64,000 nucleotides of DNA from Pandoraea anapnoica (GTDB taxonomy: Bacteria; Pseudomonadota; Gammaproteobacteria; Burkholderiales; Burkholderiaceae), in NCBI RefSeq assembly GCF_902459765.1, contig NZ_CABPSP010000010.1, positions 1-64,000 on the forward strand. The letters are read 5' to 3'. The position numbers and the translations under genes were made by a program. This document shows positions 44,544 to 54,200 of the stretch, piece after piece (the stretch's first letter is position 1; each line of letters starts with the position of its first letter). The notes beneath the pieces were generated by a model. It made no database searches. It worked only from the letters and a program-made list of their open reading frames with translations, and was not told the DNA's origin.

Positions 44544-46145
44544 ATGACTTCGTTCACTCCTCATTTTGTGTCGCCTGCCCTGCTCAAGGAATGGCTGCAC
44601 GACGGCGCCGAGATTGCCGTGTTCGACGTGCGCGAGCACGGGCAGTACGGCGAGGCGCATCTCTTCTACGGCGTGACGCTGCCGTACAGCCGTCTCGAAC
44701 TCGACATCGTGCGTCTGGCGCCGCGTCGCGACGCGCGCATCGTCGTCTACGACACCGACCAGAGCGTGGCGGTACTGGCGGCGCAGCGTCTCGATGCGCT
44801 GGGCTATTCGGATGTGTACGTGCTGGAGGGCGGCACGCAAGCGTGGCAGGCGGCGGGCTTCACGCTGTTCGCCGGGGTGAACGTGCCTTCGAAGACCTTC
44901 GGCGAACTCGTCGAGATGGCGTATCACACGCCGCGCGTCACGGCACGCGAGCTTGCGGCCATGCGTGAGCGCGGCGACAACGTGGTGATTCTCGACGGAC
45001 GTCCCGTCAACGAATATCTGAAGATGACGATCCCGTCGTCCATCTGTTGCCCGAACGGCGAGCTGGGGTATCGCATTCGCGATCTGGTGCCGGACACGAC
45101 CACGCCCATCGTCGTGAATTGCGCGGGTCGCACGCGCAGCATCATCGGTGCGCAGACGCTAATCAACCTCGGCATTCCCAATCCGGTGATGGCGCTGGAG
45201 AACGGCACACAGGGCTGGTATCTGGAAGACCTGCCGCTGGAGCATGGCAGCACGCGCCGCTATCCCGACGCGGTGTCGCCCGCCAGCGTCACGCAAATGC
45301 GCGAAGCCAGCGGTGCGCTCGCCGAGCGCTTCGCCGTGCCGGAAGTCGATGCGCCGACGTTTGCGCAATGGGCGACGGATACGTCGCGCACGCTGTTCCT
45401 TTGCGACGTGCGCACTCCTGAGGAATATGCCGCAGGCACGCTGCCGGGGGCGCAGCATACGCCGGGCGGGCAATTGATTCAGGCGACGGATCAGTACGTG
45501 GGCGTGCGTCATGCGCGCGTGGTGCTGTTCGACAACGACGGCGTGCGCGCACCCATCGTCGCGAGCTGGTTGCGTCAGCTGGGTCACGATGCTTACGTGT
45601 TGCGCGACGGTCTTAACAGCGGGGCATCGCTGGCTGTGCCGACGCCGGGTGTCGATACGACGCTGCCGGAGATCGACGTCGCCACACTGAAGACGGCACT
45701 GGCCGATGGCAGCGTGACGGTGATCGACGTGCGTCCGAGCATGAGCTTCCGTCGTGAGCATGCGACGGGTGCGCAATGGGCGATTCGTCCGCGTTTGCCG
45801 AAGCTGCCTGCGTCGGGCAATGTCGTGCTGATCGCCGACGAACGGGGTGTGGCCGAGTTGTTCGCGGCGGATTGGCGTCGTGAGCATGCGCAGGACTCGC
45901 GCGCGTTCTCGGTGCTTGCGGGGGGCTTCAAGGCATGGGTTGCCGCCGGTTTGCCGGTCGAGGCCACACCGGACTCGCCGCCGGACGCCGATTGCATCGA
46001 CTATCTGTTCTTCGTGCATGACCGTCACGATGGCAACAAAGCGGCTGCGCGTCAGTATCTGGCGTGGGAAACCGGTCTGCTCGCGCAACTGGATGAGCAT
46101 GAACGCGGTGCTTTCCGTATTGGTGATGCCGCCGTCGCGAAGTAA
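44544..46145 (+). CDS. Four-domain rhodanese-like sulfurtransferase
   Basis: A 533-residue protein with four rhodanese domains in tandem (about 1-110, 130-230, 270-365 and 375-475). Only domain 2 keeps the catalytic Cys (Cys193 in VVNCAGRTRS). Domains 1, 3 and 4 have Asp or Ala at that position (VVYDTDQS, VVLFDNDG, VLIADERG), so they are probably structural. The family transfers sulfane sulfur to acceptors. It follows the cysteine dioxygenase gene by 226 bases and precedes the cystathionine lyase. Confidence 0.85.
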   Translation: MTSFTPHFVSPALLKEWLHDGAEIAVFDVREHGQYGEAHLFYGVTLPYSRLELDIVRLAPRRDARIVVYDTDQSVAVLAAQRLDALGYSDVYVLEGGTQAWQAAGFTLFAGVNVPSKTFGELVEMAYHTPRVTARELAAMRERGDNVVILDGRPVNEYLKMTIPSSICCPNGELGYRIRDLVPDTTTPIVVNCAGRTRSIIGAQTLINLGIPNPVMALENGTQGWYLEDLPLEHGSTRRYPDAVSPASVTQMREASGALAERFAVPEVDAPTFAQWATDTSRTLFLCDVRTPEEYAAGTLPGAQHTPGGQLIQATDQYVGVRHARVVLFDNDGVRAPIVASWLRQLGHDAYVLRDGLNSGASLAVPTPGVDTTLPEIDVATLKTALADGSVTVIDVRPSMSFRREHATGAQWAIRPRLPKLPASGNVVLIADERGVAELFAADWRREHAQDSRAFSVLAGGFKAWVAAGLPVEATPDSPPDADCIDYLFFVHDRHDGNKAAARQYLAWETGLLAQLDEHERGAFRIGDAAVAK

Positions 46146-46155
46146 GCTGTGACGT

Positions 46156-46192
46156 TCGGCGCGCAGGTGACCTTCCCGGTCCTGCGCGCCGA
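46156..46192 (+). terminator. Strong hairpin after the rhodanese gene
   Basis: 12-bp perfect inverted repeat TCGGCGCGCAGG and its complement with a 13-base loop. It lies 11 bases after the rhodanese stop. It also covers the alternative GTG start of the next gene and argues against it. Confidence 0.65.
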
Positions 46193-46238
46193 CGATGCAC
46201 GACCTGAACCGTCCGAACCGTTCTCTCTACGCCAGACC

Positions 46239-47483
46239 ATGTCCCGACAATCCCCCCCGTCCTCCCCCTACACGCCTTCCGCCGAACACGATGCGCTGCA
46301 TCATGGCCGCTCGGCGCGCGTTGCAACGCGCCTCGTTAAAGGCGGCATGGATACTGCCGTTATCGGCGGTCGTGCCGTCAACCCGCCGGTGGTGCGCGCG
46401 TCTACGGTGTTGTTCGAATCGATGGACGACATGAACGATGCGCGACGCCGTCGCGGCACCGAGCGCATGTTCACGTACGGTGCGCGTGGCAACCCGACGG
46501 GCTTCGCGCTCGAAGATGTCGTCGCCGGGCTGGAAGGCGGATATCGCGCGCGTCTGTTCCCGACGGGACTGGCGGCGATCTCGATGGTTTTTCTCGCCTA
46601 CGTGCGCCCTGGCGATCACGTGCTGATTGCGGATTGCGTGTATCAGCCGGTGCGTCATTTCGTCGAGACGTTCCTCAAGCCGTGGGGTGTGCACGTCACG
46701 TTCTTTCGCGCGGATGGTAGCGACGCTGCCGAGCACATGACGGCGCGCACGAAGATGATTTACGTGGAAGCCCCCGGCTCGCTCGTCTACGAGATGTGCG
46801 ACATTCCGGCGCTGGCCGATCTGGCGCATCGTCATGGGGCGCTGCTGGTCGCGGACAACACATGGGGATCGGGCGTGCAATGCCGTCCTCTGATGCTCGG
46901 GGCGGACATCTCGGTGATGGCCGCGACGAAATACCTGAGCGGCCATTCCGACGTGATGATGGGCACCGTCACCACGACGCAGGAAGTCTGGCAAACGCTC
47001 TCGACGATGGCCGACGCGCAAGGCGTGGCCGTGAGTCCAGATGATGCTTATCTGGTGTTGCGTGGCACGCGCACGCTGGCGGCGCGTCTGGCGATGCACG
47101 AGCGCAATGCGCTGGAGGTCGTGCATTGGCTGGACGGATTGCCGGACGTCGCACGCGTGTTCTGTCTGGCACTGCCGAAGGACCCGGGGCACGAATTGTG
47201 GCGTCGGGATTGTCTGGGCACGAACGGGTTGGTGTCGTTCGAATTTGCCAACGCGACGCCAGTGCAAGCGGACCGCTTCGTCGATTCGCTGAAGCTGTTC
47301 GGCATCGGTGCATCGTGGGGCGGCTTCGAGAGTCTGGCGACGGTATCGAACGTGGTCGGCACGCGCACGTGCGAAGACTGGTCGCATGCCGGTCCCATCG
47401 TCCGTCTGCACATCGGTCTGGAGGATCCGCAGGATCTGATCGACGATCTGGCTGCGGCGTTTGAGACGGTTTTTGGGAAGTGA
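46239..47483 (+). CDS. metC: Cystathionine beta-lyase (PLP-dependent)
   Basis: A 414-residue Cys/Met-metabolism PLP enzyme. The cofactor Lys231 is in VMAATKYLSGHSD, with the upstream DNTWGSG site and YGARGNPTGFALE. Length and motifs fit bacterial MetC-type beta-lyases, which give homocysteine, pyruvate and ammonia; cystine can also be a substrate. ATG 46239 is preferred to a GTG at 46149. Last gene of the sulfur region, convergent with the beta-lactamase. Confidence 0.88.
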   Translation: MSRQSPPSSPYTPSAEHDALHHGRSARVATRLVKGGMDTAVIGGRAVNPPVVRASTVLFESMDDMNDARRRRGTERMFTYGARGNPTGFALEDVVAGLEGGYRARLFPTGLAAISMVFLAYVRPGDHVLIADCVYQPVRHFVETFLKPWGVHVTFFRADGSDAAEHMTARTKMIYVEAPGSLVYEMCDIPALADLAHRHGALLVADNTWGSGVQCRPLMLGADISVMAATKYLSGHSDVMMGTVTTTQEVWQTLSTMADAQGVAVSPDDAYLVLRGTRTLAARLAMHERNALEVVHWLDGLPDVARVFCLALPKDPGHELWRRDCLGTNGLVSFEFANATPVQADRFVDSLKLFGIGASWGGFESLATVSNVVGTRTCEDWSHAGPIVRLHIGLEDPQDLIDDLAAAFETVFGK

Positions 47484-47489
47484 TTTGCC

Positions 47490-47518
47490 GGTCGCGCGCA
47501 GCGGGTTGGCGCGCGACC
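47490..47518. terminator. Hairpin between convergent metC and beta-lactamase genes
   Basis: 10-bp perfect stem GGTCGCGCGC/GCGCGCGACC with a 9-base loop, placed 7 bases after the metC stop. No strong T-run; rho-independent action is likely but unproven. Confidence 0.65.
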
Positions 47519-47534
47519 TCATTGCGGTGTGCGA

Positions 47535-48761
47535 CTACTTCGCAGGTGCTGCCGGTGCCGGATGGCTGCCGTCGAGCGTCGTCAGAATCTGATGCGCTGC
47601 GCGCAGCCGCTCCTCCATCGGGTAATTCTTATTGGCGAGTAGCACAATCGCCATCTGCTTCGACGGGACGAAGGCCACATACGTGCCGAACCCGCTCGTC
47701 GATCCCGTCTTGTTGACCCACGAAACGGGCGCCGGTGCCATCGGTGGCGTGAGTTCGCGTGCAGGGGTCGATTCCATCGACATCCGCGTGGAGTTGCCCT
47801 CGATCAGCGCTTCGATCGTAACGGGATACGGATACTGTTCCCACGCGAGGTCTTGCGTCATCGGCGCATCGAAAAAGTAACTGGTGCGCGTCGCGTAGAT
47901 CGCGTGACGCAGACGCCGATCATGGACCGCCTCCCCGATATTCGCGTTGACGAAGCGCAGCAAGTCGGAGGCGGTCGTCTTCACACCGTACGCCTCCTGC
48001 TCGAACACACCGGGCGAGACGCGAGTCGGCTTGCCGTTCTTGTATCCCCACGCGTAGTTCGCTTGCTGATCTTCCGGCACCTTGATGAAGGTGTGCTTCA
48101 GATCGAGCGGTTTGAAGACGTGATCCGACATAAGCGTGGGGAAATCGCCGTGCATGGCACGAGCGGTAATCCAGCCGAGTGCGCCGATGCTGATGTTCGA
48201 GTACGTGCGCGCGGTGCCGGTCGGCTTGGCGGGCTTCCACGCTTTGAGGTACTGGGTCATCTCGTCGATGTTGGTGACGTTGTCCGGCACTTGTTGCGGC
48301 ATGCCGCCGGTGGTGTGCGTGCCGAGATTCAGCAGTTTGACGTCGCCGAACGGTGTGCCCGCGAATTCTGGGGCGAGACGGCTGACTTTGTCAGTGAGGG
48401 AGAGTGCGCCAGCGGCTTGCGCATACGTAGCAAGCGTGGCGGTGAAGGTTTTGCTGACGGAGCCGATTTCGAACAGGGTGTCATCGGTCACAGGTTTGTT
48501 GGCGGCTTTGTCGGCGACACCGTAATCGAAGACATAGGAGTGCCCGTCGAAGATGATGCCGACGGCCATGCCGGGAATGTCCTGACGCGCCATAAGCGGC
48601 GCGATGGTCTTATCGACGAGCGATTTGATCTCGTCTTGCCGGGGATTCGTCTGAACTTGGGCACCGGCCTCGGCGGCATAACTGCGCGCACTGAAGGCCA
48701 TCCAGCTGATAGCGGCGGTCGCTGCGAGGGCAGCAAACAGGGTGATATGGGGTTTTGTCAT
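47535..48761 (-). CDS. Class C beta-lactamase (AmpC-type)
   Basis: A 408-residue serine beta-lactamase with signal peptide (FAALAATAAISWMAFSARSYAA). The class C motifs are intact: SVSK with Ser101 and Lys104, Tyr187-Ser-Asn189, and Lys351-Thr-Gly. It acylates and hydrolyses cephalosporin-type antibiotics in the periplasm. There is no ampR gene beside it, so control is unclear; an inverted repeat lies 108 bases upstream. Confidence 0.93.
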   Translation of the reverse strand: MTKPHITLFAALAATAAISWMAFSARSYAAEAGAQVQTNPRQDEIKSLVDKTIAPLMARQDIPGMAVGIIFDGHSYVFDYGVADKAANKPVTDDTLFEIGSVSKTFTATLATYAQAAGALSLTDKVSRLAPEFAGTPFGDVKLLNLGTHTTGGMPQQVPDNVTNIDEMTQYLKAWKPAKPTGTARTYSNISIGALGWITARAMHGDFPTLMSDHVFKPLDLKHTFIKVPEDQQANYAWGYKNGKPTRVSPGVFEQEAYGVKTTASDLLRFVNANIGEAVHDRRLRHAIYATRTSYFFDAPMTQDLAWEQYPYPVTIEALIEGNSTRMSMESTPARELTPPMAPAPVSWVNKTGSTSGFGTYVAFVPSKQMAIVLLANKNYPMEERLRAAHQILTTLDGSHPAPAAPAK

Positions 48762-48869
48762 CGATGCTCGTCTCCGTATGGGGGCTCACCGGGACGTACA
48801 TTCTGCATCGCCGTGAGCTGTGGACGAAGCGTAAACCCAAAGGGGATTGGGTTTGTGCAGGTTTCATGT

Positions 48870-48885
48870 AACCGTTGTAACGGTT
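48870..48885. promoter_or_regulatory. Inverted repeat upstream of the beta-lactamase gene
   Basis: AACCGTT, GT, AACGGTT, a perfect 7-bp inverted repeat 108 bases before the beta-lactamase start, likely an operator. Confidence 0.45.
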
Positions 48886-49003
48886 GCAACTCAGATGACG
48901 TCAATCAATTCGGGCATTGCGCGAACGCCGCGTGCTGATCGCGATGCGAGGGATGTACCGGCTTAAAGGGGGGGGCATCCCGCCGCCTGAGGAAAGCCGG
49001 GTA

Positions 49004-49429
49004 TCAGCCGTGCACGACGCCCGAAGTATCGCTCTCGGACTTCCCGAAAACCGCATTTCGCTCATAGATCAATGACGCGATACCCGCAACCGAAACCACA
49101 GTGTTCAAAATCGGCATGATGGACAGTTGCGCAAACATCGTTAGCACATTGACGATCACCGCCACCAAAAGGACGATTAACGCTATCCGCCAAACGACTT
49201 TCGTACACCGCTCCAGGCTCATGGCCATAACTGAGAATCCGAGCGTCATTAGAAATACGTTTGCGATGGTGTTCGCAAAAATCGATATTCTTTGGGGTAA
49301 TGGTGCGCCGTTCAAAGAATAGTCGGCTCCGATCAACGCTAGAACAAGAACAAATGCGTTGAATACAGCAAAATAACAAAAAGCAACTTGTGCAATCAGA
49401 AAATTGTCTTTTCGGGATTTCTTTTCCAT
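49004..49429 (-). CDS. Small four-helix membrane protein, immunity-like
   Basis: A 141-residue protein with four hydrophobic segments (around 12-33, 48-70, 80-102 and 106-120). Its second half (ERCTKVVWRIALIVLLVAVIVNVL) resembles the second half of the next gene (SSCSMLVWRVTLGIFLLNLIW), so the two are probably paralogues. It lies at the far end of the CDI array on the same strand. Stretches of A+T are higher than in the flanks. It may be an immunity protein of a lost or remote toxin (inference). Confidence 0.6.
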   Translation of the reverse strand: MEKKSRKDNFLIAQVAFCYFAVFNAFVLVLALIGADYSLNGAPLPQRISIFANTIANVFLMTLGFSVMAMSLERCTKVVWRIALIVLLVAVIVNVLTMFAQLSIMPILNTVVSVAGIASLIYERNAVFGKSESDTSGVVHG

Positions 49430-49449
49430 CGAACATTCACTCTCATCAA

Positions 49450-50040
49450 TCAGACTCCGGGCTTCGCCGCGGCAACATTCGGGCCCTGTATCGACTTTCG
49501 CCCTCGAACGACCGAAATTACTCCTCCCAGTGAGAGGATGCCCAGCAGCATTGGAAGCGGCCCGGGTTTGACGGTCATTAACTGCGCACTCCAGATTAGA
49601 TTTAGCAAGAAGATGCCCAGCGTCACTCTCCATACCAGCATGGAGCAACTTGAGAGACGCCTTGCCAAAGCGTAATAGACGACGACCGAAAATATTTCAA
49701 AAATCAAGGCAGCGGTGAGGACAATCGGTCCCTGCTCAACGGAGATACCCGGGGCCAGAGAGTATGGGCTGGCACCTGCCAACAAGATGAGTGCATCCAA
49801 AATACTCAACATCGCCAGCAAGTAACACGCAACCTCCGCAAACGCGAAGCTATCGTCGCCCGCGAAGTTATCAAAATGCTTGTCGATCCTCACTTCCTCG
49901 CGAACTGGCCATGAGGGAGTCTTTTTTCGATTCATGTACCACAACCTAAAATTCCGCCTCATCGTTGGAAACAGCGCTATCAGACAGACAAGGGTCGCCC
50001 CGATGAGCGGAGTAAAAATATACAGAAACCATTTATTCAC
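49450..50040 (-). CDS. Multi-spanning membrane protein, immunity-like
   Basis: A 196-residue protein with about five membrane segments, including FLYIFTPLIGATLVCLIALFP at the N-terminus and a cytoplasmic basic stretch after it. It is related in its C-terminal half to the following 141-residue protein (20 bases away). Not recognised in any named family by me. Position in the CDI array supports a toxin-immunity role, unproven. Confidence 0.6.
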   Translation of the reverse strand: MNKWFLYIFTPLIGATLVCLIALFPTMRRNFRLWYMNRKKTPSWPVREEVRIDKHFDNFAGDDSFAFAEVACYLLAMLSILDALILLAGASPYSLAPGISVEQGPIVLTAALIFEIFSVVVYYALARRLSSCSMLVWRVTLGIFLLNLIWSAQLMTVKPGPLPMLLGILSLGGVISVVRGRKSIQGPNVAAAKPGV

Positions 50041-50267
50041 TTTTATATCGCATACCTAATTATTGTGCCAATCTTAAGAAAATCAAGACTGTAGATTACG
50101 ACTCCCGATGCGGTCGGTAGCCAATAGCAAAGTCCTTAAAGATATCTTTGCTTCCCTATTGAACGAGCAGCGACGACCCTCCTCGACTCCGAACGCGCCA
50201 AACTCACCACCTTCCGGAAATTATTTAACTTCAATTACTTTCGCCAACAGAGCGACAACTAGCTGTC
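50041..50267. other. AT-rich spacer in the CDI array
   Basis: No gene or clear terminator. One minus-strand frame (about 40 residues, no start) ends in this spacer and may be a decayed toxin tail; I cannot support that from homology. Confidence 0.35.
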
Positions 50268-50525
50268 CTAATTTTCGTCGGACGAGGAATAGGTTTTTCT
50301 AGCCTTCTTGTTTTCGTTGTCGAACGGCTTTATGTCTAGCATATGGGCATTACTTGCTAGACCTCCTAGAGCGACAAGACCAAACCCGAGAAAAAAAAGC
50401 CATCCACCAAATGGGACCGGCGGCACGTATTTGACGGCAATCACCATGATGGATGCTCCTAAAACTAACAGGCCCTCGCGTACCCAGCGGGAAAAATTCC
50501 CATTCTCAATAAACTTTATTTTCAC
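50268..50525 (-). CDS. Immunity protein paralogue of the orphan CDI module
   Basis: An 85-residue membrane protein with two membrane segments (about 16-34 and 40-58). It is clearly paralogous to the cdiI-like protein at 50974: both share IE(D/N)GN, then a loop ending GFxAxxxGGL and (I/L)xIKPF or IRPF, and KKARK. GTG at 50525 has AGGAGG 5 bases upstream and overlaps the orphan toxin's stop by 4 bases (GTGA), mirroring the main module. Presumably it protects against the orphan toxin tail. Confidence 0.78.
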   Translation of the reverse strand: MKIKFIENGNFSRWVREGLLVLGASIMVIAVKYVPPVPFGGWLFFLGFGLVALGGLASNAHMLDIKPFDNENKKARKTYSSSDEN

Positions 50526-50971
50526 GACCACCTCCTGTTTTGATTTAAGAAACGTGACAAAAATTTATTGGCTATCGCCTGAGCTTCTTTCGAAGCCGAA
50601 CTATTGTTGATGACGTTTGCGGTTTCATTAATCGCCGGACTGAGGGCAGGAATCCGGTCGCCTAGAGGTTTCGCGAAGAAATTTACCGTACCCTTGACGG
50701 CGTACTCACCCATATCAGGCTTCATCATTTGGACCACCGCGTTGGCAACAATTCCAGTCGCCGTGGCAATTTGAGATGCCGTTTTCAGTGCAGGTGCATA
50801 CGGAGTGGGCACATAGGCTCCTGCAGCGGTGATGGCACCAAATGGACCCGCAGCGGTGGAAATGTCACCGGCAACATCTGCGACTGTCCCTCTTAGGTCG
50901 GTTTCGACCGGAGTTGGCACGTATGTGAAGGTGAAGGTGACGGGGACTTGCCCCGGAACAGAGGAGTCGTA
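50522..50971 (-). pseudogene. Orphan CdiA C-terminal toxin tail
   Basis: A reading frame homologous to the last 150 residues of CdiA: YDSSVPGQVP, VPTPVETD, FGAIT, VVQMMKPDMGEY and SPAINETANVI match the CdiA tail motif by motif. It has no convincing start (only a GTG at 50920, within the homologous part) and no secretion domain, so it cannot be exported alone. Homology begins about 3 bases after the stop of the upstream immunity gene. It is a displaced cdiA-CT module, as known from other CDI loci; recombination with cdiA could activate it. Confidence 0.8.
50898..50957. repeat. Direct repeat shared by the two toxin tails, copy A
   Basis: Nearly identical to copy B at 51616-51669 except a 6-base insertion (AGGTGA duplicated) and a few changes. 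It encodes the PGQVP to VETD stretch on the minus strand. A likely recombination junction. Confidence 0.75.
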
Positions 50972-50973
50972 GT

Positions 50974-51234
50974 CTAGGAGTGCTCCTTGTCCCGTTGGGT
51001 TTCGTAACTCTTGCGGGCTTTCTTATAACCGGTTCCAAAAGGACGGATTTTTAAGAAGCGTGCACGGCCGCATAGTCCGCCAATAGCCATGGCGGCGAAT
51101 CCTAGTAATGCAAGGGAGGCGCTAAAGTACGAGGGGGTAGCGAACTCGACCGTCAAGTACGAAATAGCTGCGCCAGCCACGATTAGTACCGTGCACATCC
51201 AGTCGGTCAGGTTACCGTCTTCAATTATTCTCAT
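50974..51234 (-). CDS. cdiI: CDI immunity protein
   Basis: An 86-residue small membrane protein (two hydrophobic segments, about 12-30 and 37-55) whose ATG overlaps the cdiA stop codon (ATGA). Position directly after cdiA and translational coupling are classical for CdiI. A membrane immunity protein suggests the toxin acts on or through the inner membrane. Not recognised beyond this; the symbol is by position. Confidence 0.78.
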   Translation of the reverse strand: MRIIEDGNLTDWMCTVLIVAGAAISYLTVEFATPSYFSASLALLGFAAMAIGGLCGRARFLKIRPFGTGYKKARKSYETQRDKEHS

Positions 51235-54200
51235 TTTTTGTTACCTTCTTGATTGTTGATTTCACTGATGCCATTGAAAAACGAATTGAATTTATTTTGA
51301 AGTAGTTTAGAATAATCGCTTGAATTAAAAATGTTGGCTGTCTCATTAATTGCTGGACTTATCATCGGGTATTTCGTAGATAATTGATCCACTATTAATG
51401 CGCTACCGCCGCTTGTCCAATATTGGCCAACATTTGGCTTCGCAAGTTGGACCACTGCGTCGGCCGCTACTGCGGTGACGGTCGCAATGAAGGATGCAGT
51501 GGCAAGCCCGGGGGAGTAGGGTGACGGAATTGAAGCGCTAGCCGTTGTGATCGCGCCAAATCGACTTGCTGCAGTCGATACTCCTCCCGCCAAATTGGCC
51601 ACCGTTTCCCTAGCATCGGTTTCGACCGGGGTCGGCACGTATGTGAAGGTGAGGGGGACTTGCCCCGGAGTTGCAGATTCGTAGGTCGACATGATGTACG
51701 CCTGCAGTTCCCTATCCACCTTCGGCATCGATTGAACGATCAGCGGATTTCCTTGAGCGTTTTCCATGCGGGTATCGATCCATCGTGCTCCAGTATCGGA
51801 AGGGGTGCGTCCGTTCAATTCCTCTACGACGCCAGGTGGCACAAACGAGCCGTCGGAGTATTCAATGCCCATAAGTCGCAACTGATCCTCAACTTGCTCC
51901 TTGCTGTATTTGCCGTTACTTCGGTTTGCGATGTGTTCGGCAAGCGTTCTATCCGGATCCCCCAACTGCCGATTAAACCGATCCGTATTGAATCCGGTGA
52001 ACGCGCCTGAACTGCCACCGGCCATCGCACCGACCGCTGTGCCTAGGCCTGTTGCGACAATCTGGCCGAGGGCCTCGTCCATGTCGGCGTTTCCGGTGGG
52101 GCGCTTCTTGCGGATGTCGTCGCTCACGCCGTTGAGTACGGGGCCGAGCTTCGAAGTCAGCCCTGCGCCTAATGCACCACCTAATGCATTGCCTCCACCC
52201 AACCCGGCGACGAGCGCGCCGCCTGCCGCGTGCATCGTCGCGCGATAGTCGCCGCCTTCAGACCATTGTTTCGCCTCTTCCAAGTACTGCGCTTTCAGCG
52301 CGGGATCATTGGTCTTCTCGGCAAGCTTTTCTGCCGCTTCCGCCTTCTTGTCCGCGTACGTGCCGATGTCGCGTGCGACGGCTTCGCCTGCTGCCGTCGC
52401 TGCCTGCATCAAACGTGATTGATCGCTGAGAAGATTCTGCAAATCTGGCGTCCGCGTGACCGTTCCATTCAGGTCCGCAGTATCTCTGTTGAGATTCGCC
52501 AAATCTTGCGTCTGGTTCGCCGCGTCGGTGATGACAATCGTCCCCTCGCTTACGCCGGTGCGAGTTGTCGCGCGCTCGCTGCCGCTTTCCATTTGCGGCA
52601 ACATCGGAGAAATCCCACCCTTGTTCTTGCCCGACGTCTTGCCAGTAGTACGTTCGTTAGCACCCCCGTTGCCGACGGTGAACCCGCCGCCGAAGCCGAA
52701 GCTGTTCGCGCTGTAGTCGGAGTGGTTTTCAACGTCGCTGAACGTCAGCGTGCCTGTCGTCAGGCGGTTCTTTGAGGCGTCCGCTGTGCTCGCGATGTAC
52801 GCGCCCTTCAGATCCGTATTCCCGGCGACAGCGATGTCGAAGCCGCCGTCTCCCGCCTGCAATCCCGACTGCTCGATTACGCCCGCGTAATTTCCGCTGG
52901 CATTACCGCGTGCATAGCTGGCGCTTCCTGATGCACCGCCCATACTGAGATTCACGCCGCCGCCCATGCTTTGCTGATGCGCGGATCCTTCGGTCGTGTC
53001 CTGCACGCTGGCCACGTTCAGGTCTCCACCCACGCGAGCGATGACGGTCTTCGCATCGACAACCGCCCCCACGATGTTCGTATCCCCACCGCTAACTATC
53101 ACTGCGGTGTTGCTCGCGCTGATGTGCGTGTTGTTCTGGAATGCCGAATCCGTGTTGGCGTCGCCGTTCCCCTTCGACACGGAAGCGGAGATACCGAACC
53201 CACTCGTCCCGTATGACACCCCAAAGCCAGCATTCTTCGATTGGTTGTCGCTGCGCATCGACTCGGTGTCGGTGCTGTTGCGCAAGTTGACTTGATTGGT
53301 GGCTTGAAGGAGGACGTCCCGGGCGTCGACATTTGAACCTGTGATGTTGACGTTGCCTTTGCCCGAGGCCGCATCCCCAGTGGCGATCAACGCGACGGTG
53401 CCGCCCGCTCTGATGTTGCTGGCATCGTTCTGCGTCATGTCCATCGACGAGGTCGATTTGCTGCTCGACGACCCCCAGCTCAGCTCGACCTTACCTTCTG
53501 GCACCTTGCCTTTCTTCAGTGCATCCAGGGCCGCCTTGCCTTCGCCATACGCACCGTATGCGCCACTCCCCGCCGCGTAACCTCGCAGCGCGGACACCCG
53601 TGCGTCGCCGCCGTTGTCCACCGCTGCACGCGTCTGATTGGCGACGTTCTGCACGGCGTCGATGACCGGCGACTTGATCGCCAGCGTGAAGCCGGAGCGC
53701 TTCATCTCGTGCGTCTCGTCCTGATGCTGACGATTGACGGACGATTCGATCGTCACGCTCTGGCCAATCCCCGTGACGTCACCGGTCGCGACGATATCGC
53801 TTCCGCGAATCAGCAACTCATTGCCAGCGATCATGCTGACGTTTCCATCGAGCGCCCCCACGAGACTCTTGGTCTGCGTCACGCTGCTCTCGTTCATCCG
53901 GTCGCGTTGCTGACTACTGCCATAAGACACGCCCACCCCGCCGGACATACCGAACCCCGACCGCTTTTCCTCGTAGGAGGAATGACTCTCGCTCTGGCTC
54001 TCCGTCGACTGAATAGTGAGATCACGCCCTGCCTGAAGCGCGACGCCCTTACCCCCGACAATCGTGCTGCCTCGCACGCTCAGGTCATTACCCGCGACGA
54101 TGGCGACGGCATCGGCGGAGATCATGCTGCCGTTCGCTTGCACCGTCTTCGAATCCATCGTGCTCGATGTGCGCTTGCTACTGACGAAGCCGCTGCGACT

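Noticed and set aside
46149-46238. GTG at 46149 as start of the cystathionine beta-lyase.
   Set aside because: A perfect hairpin lies just after it, the added residues do not belong to the family, and an ATG at 46239 fits the length.
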